Origin: an uncultured Paludibaculum sp.
GTDB lineage: Bacteria > Acidobacteriota > Terriglobia > Bryobacterales > Bryobacteraceae
Length of the DNA stretch: 64,000 bases
Assembly: GCF_963665245.1 (NCBI RefSeq)
Contig: NZ_OY762267.1
Coordinates: 2,232,001 to 2,296,000 of the forward strand
Direction of reading: 5' to 3'
Shown: positions 44,841 through 53,565 of the stretch, in pieces
Numbering within the stretch: position 1 is the first letter of the stretch
How the letters are laid out: each line of letters begins with the position of its first letter
Notes under the pieces: generated by a model
The model's database searches: none
Told to the model about the DNA's origin: nothing
The model's input: only the letters and a program-made list of their open reading frames with translations
Translations under genes and position numbers: made by a program

Positions 44841-44914
44841 GCGGCCCCTGGTATCATCAATGAGAATTGCCAACTCAGGGTGACCTTGAGCTGGCAACGA
44901 GGGTCTGAACCACG

Positions 44915-45172
44915 ATGTCCACGCTCTTTCTGTACCTTCTGCTGGCCCAACCAGACAACGCCGCCCGCGAAGAACGAATCCGCCAACTGACCGCCGAGAT
45001 CGCCGAGTCCGGACGCGTTCTCCTGGAAGCCCGGCCCTCCGATCGGCTGGCCGATCCCCGCAAGTCCATCGCGCCGGGCGCTCCGCCCATGATCCGGTTC
45101 CGCTACTTCGCCGGGGCCGATCGCCATCGCTTCGGCAAACTCGATCTCATGTTGGACGATGCAGGCCACTAG
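44915..45172 (+). CDS. Small hypothetical protein (85 residues)
   Basis: The frame lies between two TPR genes, with a short hydrophobic start (MSTLFLYLLLAQPD) and a charged, helical remainder (NAAREERIRQLTAEIAESGR; IRFRYFAGADRHRFGKLDLM). Its third-position GC content looks coding, and the stop lies only 19 bases before the start of the next gene. Function unknown. It may be a small exported partner of the TPR proteins, or a remnant. Confidence 0.5.
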   Translation: MSTLFLYLLLAQPDNAAREERIRQLTAEIAESGRVLLEARPSDRLADPRKSIAPGAPPMIRFRYFAGADRHRFGKLDLMLDDAGH

Positions 45173-45191
45173 AACTCCGGCAGGCCCTCTG

Positions 45192-46208
45192 ATGCGATTC
45201 CTACTTCCAATAATCTTCGCCCTGTCCGCCGGCGCCCAGACCGACCCGCTGCTCAGCGGCCTGGAAGCCTACCGCAAAGGTGACTTGCCCGCCGCCGAAC
45301 GCAACCTGCGCATCGCCGCCAAGAGCCCCGATCCGCGGGCGTCCGCCTTCCTCGCCTTGACGCTCGCCGCGACGGGCCGCTGTGACGAGGCCGTGCCGGC
45401 GCTCAAACAGGCCTATAAGGGAACAAACGCCGAGATCGCCCGATTGGCGGGCCTTGCCTTCGTCCAGTGCCGGCTCACGTCCGGCCCGGTCGAGGAGGCC
45501 GCGGCGGTGATCAACGAGCTCAAGGCGAAGCATCCCGCCGACGCCGACGTGCTGTACCAGTCGGCTCGCCTGTACATGCGCGCTTGGAACGACACAATCT
45601 ATCTGCTCTATCAGAAGGCTCCGTCTTCGTTCCGCGTGAACCAGCTCTCCGGGGAAGTTCTCGAAACCCAGGGCCAGTTTACTGAAGCTGCCGCGGAGTA
45701 CCGCAAGGCCATTGCAAAGAACCCACGCGCCTTGAACCTCCACTTCCGCCTGGGCCGCGCCTTGCTCATGAGCGCTCACTCACCCGATGTCCTGGATGCC
45801 GCCATGCGGGAGTTCCAGGCGGAGCTCGCCCTCAATCCCTCGGACTCGGTCGTGCTCTATCAGATCGCCCAGATTCTTCAGAACCAACAGAAGCCCCAGG
45901 AGGCGGCCGCCAAGCTCCAGCAGGCTCTCGCACTGAACCCTGAGTTCCCCGAGGCGCTGATTGCTCTCGGCAAAGTTCGGGTCGACGAAAAGAAGAACGA
46001 TGAGGCAATCACACTGCTGCAGCGCGCCGTCAAACTCAGCCCGGGCAGTGAATCGGCACACTACAGCCTGATGATGGCCTATCGCAACGCCGGCAGGATG
46101 GCCGAGGCACGGCGCGAAAAGGCCGAACTCGATCGCATCCAGAAGGCGCCGGAGGGCGAGTTCACCGACTTCCTGAAGAAGCTGGGCGAGAAGCCGCCGG
46201 GCCAATGA
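45192..46208 (+). CDS. Exported TPR protein
   Basis: The ATG at 45192 was chosen because it starts the signal peptide (MRFLLPIIFALSAGAQTD); an in-frame ATG at 45159 would add 11 residues. The 338-residue product has about eight TPRs (LEAYRKGDLPAAERNLRIAA, GEVLETQGQFTEAAAEYRKA, LYQIAQILQNQQKPQEAAAK, LIALGKVRVDEKKNDEAITL). It ends in a basic tail and overlaps the ATG of the following ASPIC/UnbV gene, so the two are coupled. It is likely a periplasmic scaffold for that protein. Confidence 0.88.
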   Translation: MRFLLPIIFALSAGAQTDPLLSGLEAYRKGDLPAAERNLRIAAKSPDPRASAFLALTLAATGRCDEAVPALKQAYKGTNAEIARLAGLAFVQCRLTSGPVEEAAAVINELKAKHPADADVLYQSARLYMRAWNDTIYLLYQKAPSSFRVNQLSGEVLETQGQFTEAAAEYRKAIAKNPRALNLHFRLGRALLMSAHSPDVLDAAMREFQAELALNPSDSVVLYQIAQILQNQQKPQEAAAKLQQALALNPEFPEALIALGKVRVDEKKNDEAITLLQRAVKLSPGSESAHYSLMMAYRNAGRMAEARREKAELDRIQKAPEGEFTDFLKKLGEKPPGQ

Positions 46209-47839
46209 GAGCGATCCTCCTTCTTCTGGCCGCGACATTAGCGCCCGCACCTCCGCCGGACACTCCACTGCCGGAGTTCCGTGACGTCGCCGAGGCCGCC
46301 GGTCTCACCCATGTGTTCCCCAATGGCGGCATGCAGACGAAGGAGTTCATCATCGAGACCACCGGCAGCGGCGTGGCCTTCCTCGACTACGACAACGACG
46401 GGCTCGCGGACGCGCTCGTCATCAGCGGCGACGGCGCGCTCAGCCGCCTCTATCACAACGACGGCGCGGGCAAATTCTCCGACGCCACGGAAAAGATGGG
46501 GTTGACGCGCAAGGGCTGGGGCCAGGGCGCCTGCGCCGGTGACTACGATAACGACGGTTACACGGACCTCTTCGTCACCTACTGGGGCCAGAACGCGCTT
46601 TATCACAACGAGAGCGGCAAACAGTTTCGTGACGTAACCAAAGAAGCCGGCCTCCTCCAGGACCGTGTCCGCTACAACGTCGGCTGCGCGTTCTTCGACT
46701 ACGACCGCGACGGCCGGCTCGACCTGTTCGTCGCGAACTACCTCAAGTTCAGCTTCGAGGAGACACCCAAACCCGGCGCCAATCCTTATTGCTGGTATCT
46801 CGGCCTGCCCGTCAACTGCGGTCCGCGTGGCCTGCCCTTCGATCGCAATATTCTGTATCACGCGAATGCCGGCGGCACCTTCACCGACGTCTCCCGGAAG
46901 AGCGGAGTCTATGACGCCGCCCAGAACTATGCCCTGTCCGTGGTGACCGCCGACTTCGATGGCGATGGCTGGCCGGACATCTTCGTCGCCTGCGACCAGA
47001 CGCCTTCCCTGCTCTACATCAACCAGCACGATGGCACGTTCTCCGAAGAGGCCGTCCTGCGAGGCGCCGCCTTCGACGACAACGGGAAGCCCATGTCCGG
47101 CATGGGCGCCGTCCCGGCCGACTACGATCATTCCGGCTGGCTCAGCATCTTCCGTTCCAACTTCTCCGACGAGCGCGAGACCCTCTATCGCAATCGCGGA
47201 CAGGGCGAGTTCGAAGACATCACGATCTCCTCGGGCCTTGCTCACAACACCCGCTTCGTCGGCTGGGGACCTGCGTTTTTCGACTTCGACAATGACGGCT
47301 GGAAAGACCTGCTGCTGGTCAACGGCCACGTCTTCCCGGAGATCGACCGCAAACAGACCGACATCCGCTTCCGTGAACGCCGTATCCTCTACAGGAACAC
47401 GCGCAACGGCAAGTTCGACGACATCTCCGAGAAGTCCGGCGATGGCATCACCGCCCGCCACTCCTCCCGCGGTGTCGCCGTCGCCGACATCGACAACGAT
47501 GGCGCGCCGGAGATCCTCATCAACAACCAGGGCGAGCGGCCGTCACTGCTGAAGCTATCCGCCCGGCCGGCCGGCAACTGGCTGACGGTCAAACTCACCG
47601 GCGTCAAATCCAACCGCAGCGCCATCGGCGCCCGCATCCGTGTCACCGCCGCCAACGTCACTCAACTCGATGAAGTCCGCAGCGGCGGTGGCTACATCTC
47701 CCAAAGCGATCTACGTCTGCACTTCGGCCTCGGCTCGGCCGCGCGCGCCGACCTGGAGATCCGTTGGCCCTCCGGCAAAGTCCAGAAGGCCGCAGTGGAG
47801 CAGGTGAACAGAATCGTCTCCATCGAGGAGGCACCTTAG
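46205..47839 (+). CDS. FG-GAP/VCBS-repeat protein with ASPIC/UnbV domain
   Basis: A 544-residue exported protein (signal MRAILLLLAATLAPAPPPD) whose start overlaps the stop of the TPR gene. It has about seven VCBS/FG-GAP blades with calcium-type loops (DYDNDGLADALVISGDG, DYDNDGYTDLFVTY, DYDRDGRLDLFVANY, DFDGDGWPDIFVAC, DFDNDGWKDLLLVNG). The C-terminal ASPIC/UnbV domain has GVKSNRSAIGARIRV, SGGGYISQSDLRLHFGLG and IRWPSGKV. It is organised like the protein at 34654-36300, on the other side of the TonB receptor gene. Confidence 0.92.
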   Translation: MRAILLLLAATLAPAPPPDTPLPEFRDVAEAAGLTHVFPNGGMQTKEFIIETTGSGVAFLDYDNDGLADALVISGDGALSRLYHNDGAGKFSDATEKMGLTRKGWGQGACAGDYDNDGYTDLFVTYWGQNALYHNESGKQFRDVTKEAGLLQDRVRYNVGCAFFDYDRDGRLDLFVANYLKFSFEETPKPGANPYCWYLGLPVNCGPRGLPFDRNILYHANAGGTFTDVSRKSGVYDAAQNYALSVVTADFDGDGWPDIFVACDQTPSLLYINQHDGTFSEEAVLRGAAFDDNGKPMSGMGAVPADYDHSGWLSIFRSNFSDERETLYRNRGQGEFEDITISSGLAHNTRFVGWGPAFFDFDNDGWKDLLLVNGHVFPEIDRKQTDIRFRERRILYRNTRNGKFDDISEKSGDGITARHSSRGVAVADIDNDGAPEILINNQGERPSLLKLSARPAGNWLTVKLTGVKSNRSAIGARIRVTAANVTQLDEVRSGGGYISQSDLRLHFGLGSAARADLEIRWPSGKVQKAAVEQVNRIVSIEEAP

Positions 47840-47955
47840 GCGTCGTCACGCAATAACCATGGCAGGTCGCGACTAAACAACGCGCTGCCGCGACCGTGAG
47901 GGAGTCAACCATGGCCCTTCGGGCCGAAGCCGCTACGAACCCCGACCGTCAGGGA
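47840..47955. repeat. Degenerate repeat modules before the 215-bp array
   Basis: Two diverged short motifs, CGACCGTGAGGGAGTC (47891-47906) and CGACCGTCAGGGAGGGG (47943-47959), flank a degenerate copy of the array's ATGGCCCT-C-GGCCG module (47911-47927). They share the pattern CGTxAGxxAG with CGCACGTCAGTAAGCGG inside the array (47979-47995). The array seems to have grown from such local modules. No gene is seen here. Confidence 0.45.
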
Positions 47956-49085
47956 GGGGTCTCCGCCGTTGCGAACCGCGCACGTCAGTAAGCGGGCGCT
48001 CGTCGCGCGAACGTCTTCAACGGAGTCCCCGCATGGCCCTCCAGGCCGCGAAAGTGGATGAAAGTCCCCGTCGGCCAGCCCATACGGTAAGGCGGACCCT
48101 CGGTCCGCGGTCGACCCCTTGGTCGACCACTCGGAGGCGAATCGTCGTGCACCGGCTTGACTTTCAATGGGGGGTCCCCGCCGTTGCGAACCGCGCACGT
48201 CAGTAAGCGGGCACCCGTCGCGCGAACGTCTTCAACGGAGTCCCCGCATGGCCCTCCAGGCCGCGAAAGTGGATGAAAGTCCCCGTCGGCCAGCCCATAC
48301 GGTAAGGCGGACCCTCGGTCCGCGGTCGACCCCTTGGTCGACCACTCGGAGGCGAATCGTCGTGCACCGGCCTGACTTTCAATGGGGGGTCCCCGCCGTT
48401 GCGAACCGCGCACGTCAGTAAGCGGGCACCCGTCGCGCGAACGTCTTCAACGGAGTCCCCGCATGGCCCTCCAGGCCGCGAAAGTGGATGAAAGTCCCCG
48501 TCGGCCAGCCCATACGGTAAGGCGGACCCTCGGTCCGCGGTCGACCCCTTGGTCGACCACTCGGAGGCGAATCGTCGTGCACCGGCTTGACTTTCAATGG
48601 GGGGTCCCCGCCGTTGCGAACCGCGCACGTCAGTAAGCGGGCACCCGTCGCGCGAACGTCTTCAACGGAGTCCCCGCATGGCCCTCCAGGCCGCGAAAGT
48701 GGATGAAAGTCCCCGTCGGCCAGCCCATACGGTAAGGCGGACCCTCGGTCCGCGGTCGACCCCTTGGTCGACCACTCGGAGGCGAATCGTCGTGCACCGG
48801 CTTGACTTTCAATGGGGGGTCCCCGCCGTTGCGAACCGCGCACGTCAGTAAGCGGGCACCCGTCGCGCGAACGTCTTCAACGGAGTCCCCGCATGGCCCT
48901 CCAGGCCGCGAAAGTGGATGAAAGTCCCCGTCGGCCAGCCCATACGGTAAGGCGGACCCTCGGTCCGCGGTCGACCCCTTGGTCGACCACTCGGAGGCGA
49001 ATCGTCGTGCACCGGCTTGACTTTCAATGGGGGGTCCCCGCCGTTGCGAACCGCGCACGTCAGTAAGCGGGCACCCGTCGCGCGA
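47956..49085. repeat. 215-bp tandem array, five near-identical units plus a partial
   Basis: The module beginning GCATGGCCCTCCAGG occurs at 48031, 48246, 48461, 48676 and 48891, exactly 215 bases apart each time, with a partial copy at either side (from about 47956 and to about 49085). Copies differ by only a few bases (for example CCGGCCTGAC in unit two against CCGGCTTGAC elsewhere). Each unit carries internal hairpins: GCGGACC-CTC-GGTCCGC, and GGTCGACC-CCTT-GGTCGACC. 215 is not a multiple of three, so the identical open frames in each unit are not a repeat protein. The array lies between two same-strand genes and holds no convincing CDS. Confidence 0.95.
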
Positions 49086-49239
49086 GCGTCCTCAATGGAG
49101 GAGTGGAATGGTTATTCTCTAACGAGCCCTTAGCGGCCCTGTTGTCACGCCTCGGCCGGAACGGTAAGCTGAGGATTACCTAGGGGCCATCCCAGCCGGT
49201 AGCCCACCGGCATCGGGGCATCAGACCGAACTTCATACA

Positions 49240-49722
49240 ATGACTCAGAACGAAATCATCCAGGCTCTTGCCAGCGCTACCTCCATCGCGAAGTCGAAGA
49301 TCACCAACCCGGCCGTCCTGAACGAGGCCTACGACTATTCGAAGCCCAGTTCCTTCTCGCGGGGACTCCGCCTCGAATTCGGCAACGTGGTGGTACTGCT
49401 CATCTCGGGCACCGCCAGCATCGATGAGCACGGCCGCACCGTGCATGTGGGCGACTTCCGCGCGCAGCTCCAGCGGACCTATCACAACATCACCGGGCTC
49501 CTCGCCAGTGAAGGCGCCACCTGGAAGGACATCGTCAAGACCACCTGCTACCTGCGCGACATCGAGCGCGACTATGAGGTCTTCAACGAAGAGCGCACGC
49601 GCTTCTTCCAGGAACAAGACCTCGACCCGCTGCCCGCCTCCGTCGGAATCCAGGCCATCCTGTGCCGTCCGGACCTCCTGATCGAGATCGAAGCGATGGC
49701 CGTGTTTCTGAAGCCGGCCTAA
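49240..49722 (+). CDS. RidA (YjgF/YER057c/UK114) family protein
   Basis: The 160-residue protein has the RidA fold signature: LISGTASIDEHGRTVHVGDF, ITGLLASEGATWKDIVKTTC, YLRDIERDYEVFNEERTRFF and the C-terminal PASVGIQAILCRPDLLIEIE with the family arginine. RidA proteins hydrolyse reactive enamines/imines made by PLP enzymes; this one is longer than the classic 130 residues and may belong to a divergent branch. It follows the tandem array, whose 3' end is 155 bases upstream. It is cytoplasmic. No clear ribosome binding site is seen. Confidence 0.88.
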   Translation: MTQNEIIQALASATSIAKSKITNPAVLNEAYDYSKPSSFSRGLRLEFGNVVVLLISGTASIDEHGRTVHVGDFRAQLQRTYHNITGLLASEGATWKDIVKTTCYLRDIERDYEVFNEERTRFFQEQDLDPLPASVGIQAILCRPDLLIEIEAMAVFLKPA

Positions 49723-49791
49723 CCAGCTCGGCACCAATCCCACCCAGACGTCAGGGCGCTATATGATTCCTGCAAGGAATTATCAGGACTC

Positions 49792-51795
49792 ATGCGCCCA
49801 ACCAGCCTCATCCTTGTCATGTTCGTGCTGTGGACCGCGGCCGCCCAAACTGTGACCTCGCCCAACGGCGCCCTCGCCATTCAGTTTCAAACCGTCACGC
49901 GGCCTCAACAGGCCAATGGGAGCCCGCAGGCGCCGTGGCAGCCCGCACCCCAAGGCCAGCTCGTCTACTCCGCCACTTTCGGCGGTAAGACATTGATCGA
50001 GGCCTCCGCCCTCCGCCTGGAACTGAAAGACCAGCCCACCCTCGGCGCCGCCGTCCGCATCACCGGCTCCGCCACCTCCGCCATCGACGAGACCTACAAG
50101 CTGATCCACGGCAAAACCAGCTCCGCCCGCAACCACTGCAATGCCATCCGCCTCACCCTCGAGGAGCCCGCCGCCCCCAACCGCAAATTCACCATCGAAG
50201 CCCGCGCCTACGACGACGCCATCGCCTTCCGCTACGACGTCCCCGCCCAGCCCGGCCTCTCCGAATACGTCCTCACCCGGGAAGCCACCGAGTTCCGCCT
50301 CGCCAAGGACCCCACCACCTACGCCCTGGTCCTGCCCAACTACCGCTCCATGTACGAGAGCGAATTCATTAAACTCCCCGCCAGCGCCTTCTCCAACCAG
50401 GGCGGCGTCAAGAGCTCCTCCCTCATCGGACTCCCCCTGCTCATGGAAGTCCCCGGAGTCGCCTGGGCCGCCATCGCCGAAGCCGACATGCGCGGCAACG
50501 CCGCCATGTACCTGGAGAACCCCTCTGGCAGTTGGGCCGGCCACTACTTCGAAGCCCGCATCGCCCCCCAGGTCGAGGACCCGTCCATCGCCGTCCGCGC
50601 CGCGCTCCCCCACGCCACCCCCTGGCGCATCGTCATGGCCGCCGCCGACCCCGGCCGCCTGGTGGAATCCAACATCCTCACCAACCTGAACCCACCCTCC
50701 GCCATCGCCGACACCTCCTGGATCCGCCCCGGCAAAGCCTCCTGGGATTGGTGGAACGGCAGCCAGGGCCCCGACGGCAAATCCGCCTTCACCACGGCGA
50801 CGATGAAATACTACGTCGACTTCTCCGCCCAATCCGGCTTCCCCTACATGCTGGTCGACGCCGGCTGGAGCACCCGCGACGACATCATGAAGATGAACGG
50901 CCGAGTCGACATCCCCGAGCTCATCCGCTACGCCGCCCCGAAGAACGTCAAAATCTGGATCTGGCTCCACTACAGCGGCGTGGTGCAGCACATGGAGGAG
51001 GCCTTCGCCCTCTACGAAAAATGGGGCGTCGCCGGAATGAAGATCGACTTCATCGAGCGCGACGACCAGGCCGGCATCGACTTCTACTATAAAGCGGCCG
51101 AAACCGCCGCCCGCCATCACCTGATGGTCGACTTCCACGGCTGCACCAAACCCACCGGCATGGACCGCACCTGGCCCAACGTCATGGGCTACGAAGCCGT
51201 CTTAGGCATGGAGCAATCCAAAGCCGGAGCCCGCGACAACCCGGACAACCACGTGATGCTGCCGTTCACGAGAATGCTGGGCGGCATGATGGACTACACC
51301 CCCGGCGGCTTCAACAACGCGACCAAGGAGGAGTTCGTCCCGAGAGGCCACGCCCCGATAGTCATGGGCACCCGAGCCCACCACCTGGCCATGTACGCCA
51401 TCTACGACGCCCCGATTCAAATGGTGGCCGACGCCCCCACGGCGTATAAGGACCAACCCTCCTTCCAATTCATCAAAGACGTCCCCGGAGCCTGGGACGA
51501 AAGCCGAGTCCTGGCCGGAATCCCTGGAGAGTACATAGTGATGGCCCGCCGCCACGGCAACGACTGGTACGTAGGCGCAATGACGAACTGGCAGCCCCGC
51601 GAGATCAACGTTCCGCTGACGTTCCTGGGCCAAGGCCCATACACCGCCCAGACGTACGCGGACGCCCCGGACTCCGGGACACACCCGAAGGACATCACGA
51701 TCCAAACGAGCCCCGCGACGAAATCAACGACCTGGAAGCTCAAGTTGGCCCAGGGGGGCGGGTTCGCGGCGCACCTCGCCCCGGCGAAACACTGA
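49792..51795 (+). CDS. Glycoside hydrolase family 97 protein
   Basis: The 667-residue exported protein (signal MRPTSLILVMFVLWTAAAQ) has the GH97 order. An N-terminal beta-super-sandwich is followed by a (beta/alpha)8 barrel with SWDWWNGSQGPDGK, YMLVDAGWSTRDD, WIWLHYSG, AGMKIDFIERDDQ, VDFHGCTKPTGMDRTWPNVM and GYEAVLGMEQSK, then a C-terminal beta-domain. The KIDF aspartate is placed like the nucleophile of retaining GH97 alpha-galactosidases, so alpha-galactosidase is more likely than inverting alpha-glucosidase; this is inference. It acts in the periplasm or outside. Its composition is extremely rich in C at third positions. Confidence 0.92.
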   Translation: MRPTSLILVMFVLWTAAAQTVTSPNGALAIQFQTVTRPQQANGSPQAPWQPAPQGQLVYSATFGGKTLIEASALRLELKDQPTLGAAVRITGSATSAIDETYKLIHGKTSSARNHCNAIRLTLEEPAAPNRKFTIEARAYDDAIAFRYDVPAQPGLSEYVLTREATEFRLAKDPTTYALVLPNYRSMYESEFIKLPASAFSNQGGVKSSSLIGLPLLMEVPGVAWAAIAEADMRGNAAMYLENPSGSWAGHYFEARIAPQVEDPSIAVRAALPHATPWRIVMAAADPGRLVESNILTNLNPPSAIADTSWIRPGKASWDWWNGSQGPDGKSAFTTATMKYYVDFSAQSGFPYMLVDAGWSTRDDIMKMNGRVDIPELIRYAAPKNVKIWIWLHYSGVVQHMEEAFALYEKWGVAGMKIDFIERDDQAGIDFYYKAAETAARHHLMVDFHGCTKPTGMDRTWPNVMGYEAVLGMEQSKAGARDNPDNHVMLPFTRMLGGMMDYTPGGFNNATKEEFVPRGHAPIVMGTRAHHLAMYAIYDAPIQMVADAPTAYKDQPSFQFIKDVPGAWDESRVLAGIPGEYIVMARRHGNDWYVGAMTNWQPREINVPLTFLGQGPYTAQTYADAPDSGTHPKDITIQTSPATKSTTWKLKLAQGGGFAAHLAPAKH

Positions 51796-51907
51796 GGGCT
51801 GCCGGGGGTAGATCTTCCATCGTTTGGCCGCGGCCTATCCGGCTCCAATTCGGCGGGCAGGCGCTTATGGACGGCGCAACAACAACTTCGCTTCCTGGAC
51901 CCAGGGG

Positions 51908-51943
51908 GGCGGGATTTATCCTGCGCGGGGCTTTAGTCCCGCC
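51908..51943. repeat. REP-like double hairpin
   Basis: GGCGGGA (51908-51914) and TCCCGCC (51937-51943) are perfect inverted repeats. Between them lie two smaller hairpins, GGGATTTATCC and GGGGCTTTAGTCCC. Compact elements of this kind occur between genes in acidobacterial genomes. It lies in the 283 bases between the GH97 gene and the IS element, which otherwise show nothing. Confidence 0.45.
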
Positions 51944-52151
51944 TCTTCGAAACGCCGGAAACTGCGAGCTCATTGTTGCGCGAGCCCTTAGGAGCTTGGG
52001 CCATCAATGTGGCCACAGGTATCCCGTCGGCGCTTTCGGCCCGCCGGAATTTCGATGTGAATTGGGTTATGTTCTAAGAGTTCTGCAAAAGCAAAGAGGG
52101 CCATGGTAAGCCTTTCTGATCCGTATCGCAGCGGAAGGAAGGAAAGGACCA

Positions 52152-53357
52152 ATGACCCGAAAGAAGGATACCGCGAACCGGGTGGACTGGAAAGCGGTGA
52201 TGGCGGAAGACTCCGATTTCATGAAGGCGCTGGTGCAGAGCGTCGTGCAGCAGGTACTGGATGCCGAGATGGAGGAAACGCTCTGTGCGGCGCGGTCGGA
52301 GCGCACCCCGATGCGCACCGGCTATCGCAGCGGCTCCTATGTCCGTGGGCTGGTGACGCGGGTCGGCCGCATTGAGCTGCGCGTGCCGCAGGACCGGCAA
52401 GGGCGCTTCCGGACCGAGGTCTTTGAGCGCTATCAGCGCAGCGAAAAGGCGCTGGTCGGGGCGCTGGCCGAGATGTACGTGCAGGGCGTGTCGACGCGCA
52501 AGGTGAAGGCGATCACCGAGGAACTATGTGGGCATGAGTTTTCGGCCTCGACGATCAGCCGGATCAACCAGACGATGGACGAGGAACTGGAGAAGTTCGC
52601 GACGCGGCCGCTGGAGGAGGACTATCCGTTTCTGATCCTGGACGCGCGCTACGAAAAGGTGCGCGAGGACGGCGTGATCCGGAGCCGGGCGGTGCAGGTG
52701 GCGATCGGGGTGAACTGGGACGGGCGGCGCTGCATCCTGGCCGTGGAACTGGCCAACCGGGAGAGCGCGTCGAGCTGGCGCGAGTTTCTGGTGAAGCTGC
52801 GGCAGCGGGGGCTGCGCGGAGTGGAACTGGTTGTCAGCGACGATCACGCGGGCCTGAAGCGTGCGATTGCCGAGGTCGTGCCGGAGGCCGCCTGGCAACG
52901 GTGCTACGTGCACTTCCTGCGCAATGCGCTGGACCATCTGCCGCGCAAGGCCGACGACGATTGTCTGACCGAGTTGCGCTGGATCTACGACCGCCGCAAC
53001 CTGGCCGAGGCGCGGCAGGATCTGGCGGCATGGCTGAAGAAGTGGGAATCGCGCTACGCCAGATTGTGCCAGTGGGTGGAGGAGCAGATCGAGGAGACGC
53101 TGACGTTTTACCGTCTGCCGCAGGCGCACCACAAGCATCTGAAGTCGACGAACATGCTGGAGCGACTGAACGAGGAGCTCAAACGCCGGACCCTGGTGGT
53201 GAGGATCTTCCCGAACGCGGCGAGCTGCCTGCGGCTGGTGCGAGCGCTGGCGGTGGAGATCCACGAGGACTGGGTGGAAGCGACGCGCTATCTGAACATG
53301 GAGGAGCTGAAAGAGCACAAGAAGCAGCTACTGCGCGATATACAGCCCGCCGCCTGA
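52152..53357 (+). CDS. IS256-family (mutator-type) transposase
   Basis: The 401-residue DDE transposase is intact. It shows PMRTGYRSGSYVRGLVTRVG, LRVPQDRQGRFRTEVFERYQ, the family patch GVSTRKVKAITEELCG, and the catalytic residues D164 (LILDARYEKV), D230 (VVSDDHAGLK) and E337 in STNMLERLNEELKRRT. Lengths and motifs match active IS256 members. It moves the element by a copy-out-paste-in route in the family. It lies within matching terminal repeats (52079-53474). Confidence 0.96.
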   Translation: MTRKKDTANRVDWKAVMAEDSDFMKALVQSVVQQVLDAEMEETLCAARSERTPMRTGYRSGSYVRGLVTRVGRIELRVPQDRQGRFRTEVFERYQRSEKALVGALAEMYVQGVSTRKVKAITEELCGHEFSASTISRINQTMDEELEKFATRPLEEDYPFLILDARYEKVREDGVIRSRAVQVAIGVNWDGRRCILAVELANRESASSWREFLVKLRQRGLRGVELVVSDDHAGLKRAIAEVVPEAAWQRCYVHFLRNALDHLPRKADDDCLTELRWIYDRRNLAEARQDLAAWLKKWESRYARLCQWVEEQIEETLTFYRLPQAHHKHLKSTNMLERLNEELKRRTLVVRIFPNAASCLRLVRALAVEIHEDWVEATRYLNMEELKEHKKQLLRDIQPAA

Positions 53358-53385
53358 AGGCGGCCGGGGGTGACTACAGGGTTGA

Positions 53386-53418
53386 GTGGAGGCGGGGACT
53401 CGCTGCCCCCGCCTCCAC
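53386..53418 (+). terminator. Hairpin terminator of the transposase gene
   Basis: GTGGAGGCGGGG (53386-53397) and CCCCGCCTCCAC (53407-53418) form a perfect 12-bp stem with a nine-base loop, 28 bases past the transposase stop and inside the IS. It could also block transcription running out of the element. Confidence 0.6.
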
Positions 53419-53565
53419 ACCTCCACCCCCGCTCAACCAGAAGGCTCCATGAAGCTCAGTGCTTTTGCAGAACTTGACAGACACAACTGTGAATTGGCGA
53501 CCTCTCTCACGTCACATATAGCATTTAAGTCAGATAAAGCATATACTAGCCATAGGAGGATGACC

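Larger units (their letters stand above)
52079..53474 (+). mobile_element. IS256-family insertion sequence
   Basis: The element is bounded by inverted repeats AGTTCTGCAAAAGCA (52079-52093) and its exact complement TGCTTTTGCAGAACT (53460-53474). Pairing continues weakly inward. It carries one intact IS256-type transposase gene and a hairpin terminator. The flanks (GTTCTAAG on the left, TGACAGAC on the right) do not match, so no target-site duplication is seen and the insertion may be old or the site rearranged. Confidence 0.88.

Noticed and set aside
47905..49066. Repeated 142- and 84-codon frames within the 215-bp array
   Set aside because: They recur only because the DNA repeats. The period is not a multiple of three, no ribosome binding sites are seen, and the translations are Arg/Pro/Gly-rich without a domain.
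47956..49085. CRISPR array
   Set aside because: Units are 215 bp of almost identical sequence with no alternation of short repeats and unique spacers, and no cas genes are present.
49783..51138. Minus-strand open frame of 451 codons opposite the GH97 gene
   Set aside because: Its translation is a low-complexity Gly/Val/Asp/Ala-rich string with no domain. It arises because the GH97 gene is extremely GC-rich at third positions, which removes stops from the antisense frame.
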